9,749 nucleotides of DNA from an uncultured Bacilli bacterium (GTDB lineage: Bacteria; Bacillota_I; Bacilli_A; RF39; UBA660). This document shows, piece by piece, positions 1 through 5,960 of the stretch. The notes under the pieces were generated by a model, which saw only the letters and a program-made list of their open reading frames with translations, was not told where the DNA came from and searched no databases. The position numbers and the translations under genes were made by a program. The stretch is from positions 1 to 9,749 of the forward strand of contig CANQSC010000044.1 in the NCBI GenBank assembly GCA_947626445.1. The letters are read 5' to 3'. Within the stretch, counting starts at the first letter, position 1; every line of letters starts with the position of its first letter.

Positions 1-123
1 TTATCTTATTTCAACATTTTTCAACAACTTACTTCACATATTAAAAAAATCGGGAACTTTCAATTTTATTTTGTCAAATTTATTAAAATCACAAATGGAG
101 TAGAAATCTCTATTTTTTTATTG

Positions 124-146
124 TATAATATTAAACGAAAGTGAGG
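124..146 (+). promoter_or_regulatory. Probable promoter -10 and ribosome site of the rubrerythrin gene
   Basis: A perfect TATAAT lies at 124-129 and a GTGAGG ribosome site at 141-146, 8 bases before the ATG at 155. The hexamer at the expected -35 distance (101-106, TAGAAA) is poor, so the promoter may need an activator or rely on its -10. Upstream, 1-100 shows only AT-rich sequence with a short direct repeat of TTTCAACA (9-16 and 19-26). No convincing PerR or Fur palindrome is visible, although rubrerythrin genes are often PerR-controlled. Confidence 0.55.
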
Positions 147-154
147 TTATTATA

Positions 155-694
155 ATGGAATTAAAAGGAAGTAAAACAGAAAGTAATTTAATGGCAGCTT
201 TTGCTGGAGAAAGTCAAGCAAGAAATAAATATACTTATTATGCTTCTAAAGCTAAAAAGGAAGGATATGAACAAATTGCTAGTATCTTTGAAGAAACAGC
301 AAATAATGAAAAAGAACATGCTAAGATGTGGTTTAAATTATTAAATGATGGAGATATTCCTGATACTTTAACTAATTTAAAAGATGCAGCAAGTGGTGAA
401 AATTACGAATGGACAGATATGTATAAGAGTTTTGCCGAGACTGCTCGTGAAGAAGGTTTTGATGATATTGCTTATTTATTTGAAAGTGTTGGTGAAATTG
501 AAAAACATCATGAAGAACGTTATTTAAAATTAGTAGGTAATATTGAAAATAATTTAGTCTTTGAACGTGGAGAAGAAAAGGTATGGATCTGCCGTAATTG
601 TGGACATATTTATGTTGGTAAATGTGCTCCTAAGGTTTGTCCTGTTTGTAAGCATCCACAAAGTTATATGGAATTAAAAGCTGAAAATTATTAA
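155..694 (+). CDS. rbr: Rubrerythrin (diiron peroxidase with C-terminal rubredoxin-like domain)
   Basis: Cytoplasmic non-haem iron protein that reduces hydrogen peroxide to water in anaerobes, with electrons from NAD(P)H via rubredoxin or related carriers. The 179-residue length is typical of the family. Residues about 8-130 are the ferritin-like four-helix domain. Candidate diiron ligands are E19 in AGES, the EKEH cluster 52-55, E95/E99 in the third helix region, and E116 with H119 in the EIEKHHEE stretch. Residues 141-179 form the rubredoxin-like iron site, with C146-x2-C149 and C162-x2-C165 knuckles; an extra cysteine sits at 157. The start is fixed by the GTGAGG ribosome site. The gene stands alone between its own promoter and a strong terminator. 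A superoxide dismutase gene 4 kb away suggests general oxygen defence, though the two are not in one operon. Confidence 0.96.
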   Translation: MELKGSKTESNLMAAFAGESQARNKYTYYASKAKKEGYEQIASIFEETANNEKEHAKMWFKLLNDGDIPDTLTNLKDAASGENYEWTDMYKSFAETAREEGFDDIAYLFESVGEIEKHHEERYLKLVGNIENNLVFERGEEKVWICRNCGHIYVGKCAPKVCPVCKHPQSYMELKAENY

Positions 695-699
695 GAGTA

Positions 700-754
700 A
701 CATCTTAATTTTTTTTATGAATAAAAAAAATGATGTTTTAAATCATCATTTTTT
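700..754. terminator. Bidirectional terminator between rubrerythrin and the convergent unknown gene
   Basis: A perfect 11-bp stem, AAAAAATGATG (725-735) with CATCATTTTTT (744-754), encloses an 8-base loop and has U-rich flanks on both strands. It can end transcripts from both sides, and it overlaps the stop codon of the minus-strand gene. A competing fold also exists: ACATC (700-704) with GATGT (732-736), plus an 11-bp T8/A8 stem (708-718 with 721-731). The GATG segment can thus pair either upstream or downstream. Confidence 0.85.
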
Positions 755-1139
755 AACGAGTAATATTATTTGTTTGTTCTTTTAATTTAGCTCTTAAAAC
801 AATATTTTTATAAAATTTATCATATTGTTCTTTATGAGTATTGTATTCACTTGTTGAACTAGTGTAATCATTATAATTTACGGCATAGCCAATTAAAGTT
901 TTGGCATAATTTTCAGGCATGCCTAATAAATTTAATACTTCTTCATTATTAGTCACTTGATATAAATTTTGTAATACTAAAGAAGTTTCTTCGGGAGTTG
1001 CAATATTACTGTTTATAGCCATTTTACTTGCTGAAGTAATAATGGCCGCGATTGTATTATTATTTAAATCAGCGTTATTTTTATTAAATAATTCATTAAT
1101 TCCACTAAACAATTGTAAATCAAGATATTTATAGTCCAT
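753..1139 (-). CDS. Hypothetical protein, 128 aa, function unknown
   Basis: I do not recognise this protein. It is soluble, with no signal peptide or membrane segment, rich in Asn, Thr, Tyr and Lys, and probably mostly helical. It has no cysteines and no obvious catalytic motif. The N-terminus (MDYKYLDLQLF) is followed by a long Ala/Ile/Ser/Asn-rich helical stretch, and the tail (about 100-128) is basic. It is very likely a real gene: an AGGAGG ribosome site (1147-1152 on the minus strand) stands 7 bases before the ATG, a good promoter lies at 1164-1192, and the stop codon falls inside a shared terminator. It is monocistronic and convergent with rubrerythrin. A small structural or regulatory role cannot be told from the sequence. 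Confidence 0.85.
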   Translation of the reverse strand: MDYKYLDLQLFSGINELFNKNNADLNNNTIAAIITSASKMAINSNIATPEETSLVLQNLYQVTNNEEVLNLLGMPENYAKTLIGYAVNYNDYTSSTSEYNTHKEQYDKFYKNIVLRAKLKEQTNNITR

Positions 1140-1163
1140 TTTATTTCCTCCTCTTATATTTTA

Positions 1164-1192
1164 AATATAACATTTTATTTTAAGGTTGTAAA
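1164..1192 (-). promoter_or_regulatory. Promoter of the 128-aa unknown gene
   Basis: Read on the minus strand, TTTACA (1187-1192), a 17-base spacer and TATATT (1164-1169) with an upstream TGT form an extended -10 promoter. Transcription would start near 1157, giving a leader of about 18 bases that carries only the AGGAGG ribosome site at 1147-1152. Confidence 0.7.
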
Positions 1193-1203
1193 TAAAAATG
1201 GTG

Positions 1204-1232
1204 TTGAAAAAAAGCTTATTAAATGGTAGAAT
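1204..1232 (+). promoter_or_regulatory. Promoter of the pheST operon and its T-box leader
   Basis: TTGAAA (1204-1209), a 17-base spacer and TAGAAT (1227-1232), with TGG just before the -10, make a strong extended housekeeping promoter. The expected start is A1239 or G1240, which lies just before stem I of the T-box. Its -35 is only 11 bases from the -35 of the divergent promoter for the unknown gene, so the two polymerase sites are back to back. Confidence 0.8.
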
Positions 1233-1238
1233 ACTTTT

Positions 1239-1448
1239 AGAAACGAAGAAGATGTTTTAGTAGTTAATATACTTTATAAAGAGAGAAACTTTATTTGCTG
1301 AGAAAAGTTTTATAAAAAGATATTAATGAATTTCACACATTGGAGTTTGATAGTTAATCGTGCTTTAAACGAGAAAGATGCTAGTCTCCTAGAATTTGGG
1401 TGGTACCGCGGCTAAAAGTCGTCCCAAAGTTTAGGGGTTTTTATTTTT
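1239..1448 (+). ncRNA. T-box riboswitch, tRNA-Phe specific (transcriptional)
   Basis: The leader senses uncharged tRNA-Phe and lets transcription continue into pheST when phenylalanyl-tRNA is short. Stem I is visible as nested pairings: ATGT 1252-1255 with ACAT 1337-1340, TTAATAT 1264-1270 with ATATTAA 1320-1326, TTTATAA 1273-1279 with TTATAAA 1310-1316, and AAACTTT 1286-1292 with AAAGTTT 1304-1310 (the last two share bases 1310 and cannot be full length at once). The conserved AGAGAG (1280-1285) and the distal loop GCTGAGA (1297-1303) fit the family. The specifier codon is TTC (1332-1334, Phe), followed by A. The T-box GGGTGGTACCGCG is at 1398-1410. The antiterminator pairs TTTGGG 1395-1400 with CCCAAA 1423-1428 and GCGGC 1408-1412 with GTCGT 1418-1422 around the tRNA-binding bulge TGGTACC. 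The T in TGGT matches a tRNA with discriminator A. Confidence 0.96.
1422..1448 (+). terminator. Attenuator terminator of the Phe T-box
   Basis: TCCC (1422-1425) pairs with GGGG (1434-1437), extended by A/T pairs with one bulged A, and the run TTTTTATTTTT (1438-1448) follows. The stem is short and uses the same CCCAAA needed by the antiterminator, so the two folds exclude each other. The pheS ribosome site starts only 4 bases after the run. Confidence 0.75.
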
Positions 1449-1463
1449 GATAGGAGGATTAAG

Positions 1464-2471
1464 ATGGAAGAGAAAATTGCGAAGTTAGTTAGTATGGCTA
1501 AAGATGAAATAAGTAAGGTTACTAAAGAAGCTGATTTATTAAATATTAAAGCTAAATATGTAGGTAAGAAAAGTGAATTTAATACCTTACTATCATCTTT
1601 AAAAGATATGAGTAGTGAAGATAAAAAAATTTATGGACCACTTTTAAATGCTAAGAAAAAAGAGTTAGAACAATTATTTAATGATAAGTTTACTTCTTTA
1701 TCTAGTAGTGTCGATTTATCTTTTGATGAGACTTTACCTGTTAATTTAGAAACTGGTTCATTACATCCTGTTACCATTGTGGCTAAAGAAATAACTGATG
1801 TTTTAAAAAGAATGGGATTTACAGTTTTAAAAGGTTATGAAATGGAAGATGATTATCATAATTTTGAAGCTTTAAATATTCCTAAAGATCATCCCGCAAG
1901 AGATATGCAAGATACATATTATTTAGATAACGGACTACTTCTTAGAACTCAAACAAGTGGTGACCAAGTTCATGCCATGGAAAAATATGAAGTTCCTTTA
2001 AGAGTATGTTCACCAGGAAGAGTTTTTCGAAATGAGGATGTAGATGCTTCTCATGAAAATACTTTTTTTCAATTAGAAGGAATGGTAATTGATAAAAATA
2101 TTAAAATTGAAAATATGTTTTATGTCATGAATGAATTATTAAATGAAGTATTTCATCAAAAAGTTAAGATGCGTGTAAGACCTGGTTTTTTTCCATTTAC
2201 AGAACCTAGTTTTGAAATGGATATGTGTTGTTTAATTTGTGGAGGCAAAGGTTGTAGTACCTGTCATGGAACAGGTTGGATTGAATTAATACCTGGAGGA
2301 ATGGTTCATCCTAATGTTTTAAGAAATTGTGGTATTGATCCAGATGTTTATACTGGTTTTGCTTTTGGAATTGGGTTAACAAGACTTGCTATGATGAAAT
2401 ATAAGATTAGTGATATTCGTTATTTAAATAGTGGTGATTTAAGATTCTTAGAAGAATTTGAAATAGAGTAG
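1464..2471 (+). CDS. pheS: Phenylalanine--tRNA ligase alpha subunit
   Basis: Catalytic subunit of the cytoplasmic alpha2-beta2 enzyme that activates phenylalanine with ATP and charges tRNA-Phe. The length (335 aa) is normal. Residues 1-80 are the helical coiled-coil arm that binds tRNA; the class II synthetase core follows. Visible family motifs are HPARD (143-147), RTQTS (161-165), the motif 2 region GRVFRNEDVDASHE (185-198) with FQLEG (202-206), FPFTEPSFEMD (243-253) and motif 3 GFAFGIGLTRLAM (298-310). C256-x2-C259-x4-C264-x2-C267 forms a zinc-knuckle-like insert before GTGWIE; other Firmicutes PheS proteins carry a similar Cys-rich loop. AGGAGG at 1452-1457 is 6 bases before the ATG. It is the first gene of the T-box-controlled operon and its stop codon overlaps the ribosome site of pheT. 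Confidence 0.98.
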   Translation: MEEKIAKLVSMAKDEISKVTKEADLLNIKAKYVGKKSEFNTLLSSLKDMSSEDKKIYGPLLNAKKKELEQLFNDKFTSLSSSVDLSFDETLPVNLETGSLHPVTIVAKEITDVLKRMGFTVLKGYEMEDDYHNFEALNIPKDHPARDMQDTYYLDNGLLLRTQTSGDQVHAMEKYEVPLRVCSPGRVFRNEDVDASHENTFFQLEGMVIDKNIKIENMFYVMNELLNEVFHQKVKMRVRPGFFPFTEPSFEMDMCCLICGGKGCSTCHGTGWIELIPGGMVHPNVLRNCGIDPDVYTGFAFGIGLTRLAMMKYKISDIRYLNSGDLRFLEEFEIE

Positions 2472-2482
2472 GAGGAATTTGG

Positions 2483-4816
2483 ATGTTAATTTCATGTAAT
2501 CGATTAAAAAAATATATTAAGAATAGTGAAGATATTGATTTTGTTAAAGTATGGGATATTTTTACGATGCGAACTGCTGAAGTTGAAGGTGTATCTATTA
2601 AGGGTGAAGATTTAAAAGATGTGGTAACAGCTAAAATCATTTCTTGTGAACGTCATCCTGATAGTAAAAAATTATCGCTTTTAAAAGTTAGTGATGGCAA
2701 AGAAGAATATGATATTGTTTGTGGGGCACCTAATGTTAAAGTTGGTTTAATTGGAGCTTTAGTTAAAGTTGGTGGTATGGTAAGTGGTATTAAAATTACA
2801 TCTAGAAAATTAGCGGGATATCCATCTAACGGCATGATGTGTGCTTGGGATGAATTAGGTATTGGTGAAGACCATAGTGGGATTTTGGAATTGCCAAGTG
2901 ATACGCCATTAGGTGTTGATTTAACCGAACTTTATCCAATTAAAGATATTATTGTAGAAATTGATAATAAATCTCTTACTAATCGTCCTGATTTATGGGG
3001 ACATTATGGAATAGCAAGAGAGATTGCTAGTATTACTAATCATGAATTACTAGAATTACCAGTTTTAGAAGTACCAAATAACTTAAGTGATTTAGATATT
3101 AAAATATTAGAACCGGAATTATGTCGCCGTTATTGTGGGATTAAAGTTCGTAATTTAAAAAATAATCAAACGCCAATTGAAATGCAAATCTTTTTATCTT
3201 ATGTTGGGATGCGTTCAATTTCTCTATTTGTTGATTTAACTAATTATTTAATGTTAGAACTTGGTCAACCTATGCATGCTTTTGATGAACGAGTAGTTAA
3301 AAATATTGTGGTTAAAAAAGCTAGTGATGGTGATGTTTATACAACTCTTGATAATGTTGAAAGAAAATTAAATAAAGATAATTTAATGATAACTAATGGT
3401 GATAAATATTTTGGTATTGCTGGAGTTATGGGTGGTCTTGATAGTGAAATATTAGATGATACAGATAGTATTTTTATTGAAAGTGCTAATTTTCAAGCTG
3501 GTTCAATAAGAAAAACAGCTGTTAGTTTAGGACTTCGAACTGATGCTTCTGCTCATTATGAAAAAAGTTTAGATCCTAATATGTGTGATTTTGCTTTAAA
3601 AAGATTATTATATTTATTACAAAAAGAAAATCCTGATATGGAAATTGCTTCTAATCTAACAGATATTTATCCAAATGTTTTAGAAGAAAAAAAGATTTGT
3701 TTAGAAAAGAATGATATAAAACGTTATACTACTTTAGAAATAAGTGATGAAGATGTAGTAAGAATATTAACATCTCTAGGCTTTAAAGTTAAGGTTAATA
3801 AAGATAATTATGATATTGTTGTTCCAACGTTTCGGGCTACTAAAGATATTAGTATGTCAGCTGATATTATTGAAGAATTAATTAGAATGATTGGTTATGA
3901 TAATATAAAAGAATTACCAATGAATATTAATGCTAGTTCAAAAGTATGGGAAAGTATTTGGGATAGCGAATATAAAGTTAAAAGATTACTTGCTAGTGTT
4001 TTTAAATTACATGAAGTTCATTCATATATTTGGTATGAAGATGAAATGTTAAATAAATTAGGTATTATTAAAGATGGTGTAAGATTATTAAGTCAAAGTA
4101 AAAATAATTTATTAAGAGATGATTTAAGTTTAAGTTTATTACCAATTGTTAAAAATAATTTTAAAAATCGTAATGAAGTTAATATTTTTGAGATTGGAAC
4201 GGTTATTAAAAATAATGAAAATCATAGTCATTTAAGTATTTTATTAGCTGGTGATGAAGAAAAAGTTAAAGATAAATATATGAAGGCTAAAGAAATTGTT
4301 ATGTATTTATTTAAAACAATTAAACATAAAAATGTTAGTTTTAAAAATGCTCAAGTAGAATCTTATTATAATCAAGATAAAAGTTTAGAAATTATTTGTA
4401 ATGGTAAATCTATTGGTTATATTTTATTATTTAATAGTCGTATTAATAGTTATGTTGGTAAGAAAAAGGTTGTTGTTGCTATAGATATTGATTTTAATAA
4501 TTTTATGGCTATTAATAAAGATGAAAAAATCTTTAAAGAGATTAGTAAATATCCAGTTGTTAATTTAGACTATACAATTCTTGCTAATAAAGATATGAAA
4601 TATCAAGATGTTCTAAATATTTTAGATGAATTTAAAAATAAGTTAATTATGAAAAGAGAATTTATTGACGTTTATAACGATAATGATAAATTAAAATATA
4701 CTATTCGTTATGAAGTTGGAAGTTTAGAAAAAACTTTAGAAAGTGAAGAATTAGAAAAATTTAAAAATAAATTTATTAAACATATAAGTGAAAAAGGATT
4801 AGAAATTATTAGCTAA
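2483..4816 (+). CDS. pheT: Phenylalanine--tRNA ligase beta subunit
   Basis: Second subunit of phenylalanyl-tRNA synthetase; it binds tRNA and edits mischarged Tyr-tRNA-Phe. At 777 aa it is slightly shorter than the roughly 800 of B. subtilis, but all domains are present: EMAP-type tRNA-binding OB fold (about 42-150, with HPDSKKLSLLKV and VCGAPNV), B3/B4 editing domain (about 211-380), B5 (about 403-474, ending in EELIRMIGYDNI), the catalytic-like core (about 485-680) and the C-terminal ferredoxin-fold anticodon-binding domain (about 684-775). Editing-site residues are retained: E333 in FIESANF, T353 and A355 in LRTDASAHYEK. The ribosome site AGGAGG (2470-2475) overlaps the pheS stop codon, 7 bases before the ATG, so the two genes are co-transcribed and probably translationally coupled. 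The last codons lie within a terminator hairpin and overlap the convergent sod gene by 8 bases. Confidence 0.98.
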   Translation: MLISCNRLKKYIKNSEDIDFVKVWDIFTMRTAEVEGVSIKGEDLKDVVTAKIISCERHPDSKKLSLLKVSDGKEEYDIVCGAPNVKVGLIGALVKVGGMVSGIKITSRKLAGYPSNGMMCAWDELGIGEDHSGILELPSDTPLGVDLTELYPIKDIIVEIDNKSLTNRPDLWGHYGIAREIASITNHELLELPVLEVPNNLSDLDIKILEPELCRRYCGIKVRNLKNNQTPIEMQIFLSYVGMRSISLFVDLTNYLMLELGQPMHAFDERVVKNIVVKKASDGDVYTTLDNVERKLNKDNLMITNGDKYFGIAGVMGGLDSEILDDTDSIFIESANFQAGSIRKTAVSLGLRTDASAHYEKSLDPNMCDFALKRLLYLLQKENPDMEIASNLTDIYPNVLEEKKICLEKNDIKRYTTLEISDEDVVRILTSLGFKVKVNKDNYDIVVPTFRATKDISMSADIIEELIRMIGYDNIKELPMNINASSKVWESIWDSEYKVKRLLASVFKLHEVHSYIWYEDEMLNKLGIIKDGVRLLSQSKNNLLRDDLSLSLLPIVKNNFKNRNEVNIFEIGTVIKNNENHSHLSILLAGDEEKVKDKYMKAKEIVMYLFKTIKHKNVSFKNAQVESYYNQDKSLEIICNGKSIGYILLFNSRINSYVGKKKVVVAIDIDFNNFMAINKDEKIFKEISKYPVVNLDYTILANKDMKYQDVLNILDEFKNKLIMKREFIDVYNDNDKLKYTIRYEVGSLEKTLESEELEKFKNKFIKHISEKGLEIIS

Positions 4817-4824
4817 TCCTTTTT
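4791..4824. terminator. Shared bidirectional terminator inside the pheT and sod 3' ends
   Basis: AAAAAGGATTAG (4791-4802) and CTAATCCTTTTT (4813-4824) form a perfect 12-bp stem with a 10-base loop, giving U-tracts on both strands. The whole left arm lies in pheT and most of the right arm lies in sod, so one structure ends both transcripts and also encodes the C-termini of both proteins. Confidence 0.9.
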
Positions 4825-5411
4825 ATTAAGTCATTGGCATATTTAAAGTTTAAAATTTGCCAAAAGTTATCTAAATATTCTTGTTTATTATTTTGATAAT
4901 TTAAGTAATAAGCATGTTCCCACATATCAACACATAATAGAGGTGTATAACCGTATTTTAATGGTGAATCTTGATTAGCTGTAGTCATTAATTCAATTTC
5001 ATTATTATTAATAATTAAAAAAACGTATCCTGAACCTTTTAAATTTAAAGCATAATATATAAACTCATTTTTAAAATTATCTAAACTAGTATATTTATTA
5101 TTTATTAAATTTAATAATAGTTCATTAGGTTCTTCTTTATGATTAGGATTTATTGATTGCCAATATAAATCATGATTTACAACTCCACCTAAATTAAATA
5201 ATAAATCATTTTCATCTTGTTTAAAACTATCTAAATGTTTATAAAGTTCTTCAATAGGATAATTAAAAGAAAAATTATTTTTAATTAAAATATTATTTAA
5301 ATTGTTTAAATAGTTTCTTTGATGTTTGTTATAGTGTAAGCCAATGGTATGAGTATCAATATATGGTTCTAAATCTTGATATGAAAAAGGTAATTCTTTT
5401 AATTTATACAT
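4809..5411 (-). CDS. sodA: Superoxide dismutase, Fe/Mn family
   Basis: Cytoplasmic enzyme that converts superoxide to hydrogen peroxide and oxygen. The length (200 aa) and both domains are typical. The four metal ligands are in place: H26 (GLHYNKH), H80 (VVNHDLYW), D162 and H166 (DMWEHAYYL). The gateway residues H30 and Y34 are kept. The second-sphere glutamine is in ANQDSPL (about 147), and a glycine (GGVVNH) occupies the spot where iron enzymes carry their Gln. This suggests the manganese or cambialistic type. The usual second histidines are replaced (Y27, Q31), and the central part is unusually Asn/Leu-rich. TTAGGTG serves as ribosome site, about 6 bases before the ATG. Only 34 bases separate it from the terminator of the upstream Rpn operon and I see no clear promoter there, so it may use a weak promoter or terminator read-through. 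It is convergent with pheT. Confidence 0.95.
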   Translation of the reverse strand: MYKLKELPFSYQDLEPYIDTHTIGLHYNKHQRNYLNNLNNILIKNNFSFNYPIEELYKHLDSFKQDENDLLFNLGGVVNHDLYWQSINPNHKEEPNELLLNLINNKYTSLDNFKNEFIYYALNLKGSGYVFLIINNNEIELMTTANQDSPLKYGYTPLLCVDMWEHAYYLNYQNNKQEYLDNFWQILNFKYANDLIKRIS

Positions 5412-5445
5412 AACATCACCTAAGAAAATATATGATAAGACAAAT

Positions 5446-5469
5446 AAAAAATGCTATTAAGCATTTTTT
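5446..5469 (-). terminator. Terminator of the Rpn-like operon
   Basis: AAAAAATGCT (5446-5455) and AGCATTTTTT (5460-5469) form a perfect 10-bp stem with the loop ATTA. On the minus strand the stem ends in a T-run and lies 4 bases beyond the stop codon of the 79-aa gene. Confidence 0.85.
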
Positions 5470-5473
5470 AAGA

Positions 5474-5713
5474 TTAATTTACAGCAAGCTTTTTAATTTT
5501 TTCTTTAGACAATCCAGTTACTTTAGATATAATTTTTAAATCCATTTTTTCTTCTAACATCTTTTTAGCAATTTCAAGACTTTTCTTTTTTTTACCTTCT
5601 TCTTTACCATCATCATAAGCACCTTCTCTAAGCAATTTATCGCGGTCATAATACATTAAGATATCTAGGTTATCTAAAACATATTTTTTAATTTCATCAA
5701 AAGTTTTTTCCAT
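5474..5713 (-). CDS. Stand-alone copy of the Rpn-family C-terminal tail, 79 aa
   Basis: A small protein equal to the C-terminal region of the gene just upstream. By eye, 50 of 79 residues are identical without a gap, and residues 19-40 (LMYYDRDKLLREG onward) are invariant. The rest is a charged helix followed by a small helical hairpin, IISKVTGLSKEKIKKL, typical of Rpn/PDDEXK_2 tails. It has no nuclease core. The ATG follows an AAGGAG (5726-5731), 12 bases upstream, inside the last codons of the larger gene; the genes are 7 bases apart, so they are in one operon. By analogy with known Rpn systems, in which a separately made C-terminal fragment binds and blocks the full nuclease, it may be an inhibitor. 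The alternative is a remnant of a decayed second rpn copy. The clean start, stop, ribosome site and terminator favour a working gene. Confidence 0.75.
   Translation of the reverse strand: MEKTFDEIKKYVLDNLDILMYYDRDKLLREGAYDDGKEEGKKKKSLEIAKKMLEEKMDLKIISKVTGLSKEKIKKLAVN
5562..5659. repeat. 98-bp direct repeat, copy in the 79-aa gene
   Basis: This segment matches 5809-5906 with two mismatches in 98 positions and no gaps. It encodes most of the invariant part of the tail, from the LMYYDRDK block to the KKKSLEIAK block. The flanks diverge quickly in DNA although the proteins still align, which suggests either strong constraint or recent gene conversion restricted to this block. Confidence 0.9.
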
Positions 5714-5720
5714 TATATAT

Positions 5721-5960
5721 TTATGCTCCTTGCAAAGTTTTAATTTCTTCTTTAGGTAAACCCGTTGCTTTAGATATAATATCTATATTTATTTTTTGAT
5801 TAATTAAGTTTTTAGCAATTTCAAGACTTTTCTTTTTTTCACCTTCTTCTTTACCATCATCATAAGCACCTTCTCTAAGCAATTTATCACGGTCATAATA
5901 CATTAATACATCTATGTTTTCTAAAACATCATTTACCTTTTTTCTAAATGCATTCATCAT
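5721..5960 (-). CDS. Possible intragenic product: C-terminal 79 aa of the Rpn-like protein
   Basis: Within the large rpn-like gene, GAAGGAG (5966-5972 on the minus strand) stands 5 bases before an in-frame ATG at 5960 and 8 bases before a second ATG at 5957. This is ideal ribosome-site spacing, better than that of the full-length start. The product would be 79 (or 78) residues, exactly the length of the stand-alone tail gene downstream, and the two align end to end. It is established for several Rpn proteins that an internal start yields a small C-terminal protein that neutralises the full-length nuclease. Here the internal start is my inference from the sequence; nothing shows that it is used. 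Confidence 0.5.
   Translation of the reverse strand: MMNAFRKKVNDVLENIDVLMYYDRDKLLREGAYDDGKEEGEKKKSLEIAKNLINQKINIDIISKATGLPKEEIKTLQGA

Noticed and set aside
1..60. DnaA-box or origin-like signal in the TTTCAACA repeats
   Set aside because: The repeats do not match the DnaA box TTATCCACA and no replication gene is nearby.
110..160. PerR-type operator at the rubrerythrin promoter
   Set aside because: The AT-rich stretch around TATTGTATAATA shows only a short partial symmetry and does not match the 15-bp PerR palindrome.
2407..2835. Two short minus-strand frames (77 and 60 aa)
   Set aside because: Both are antisense to pheS and pheT, lack ribosome sites and promoters, and have no recognisable protein features.
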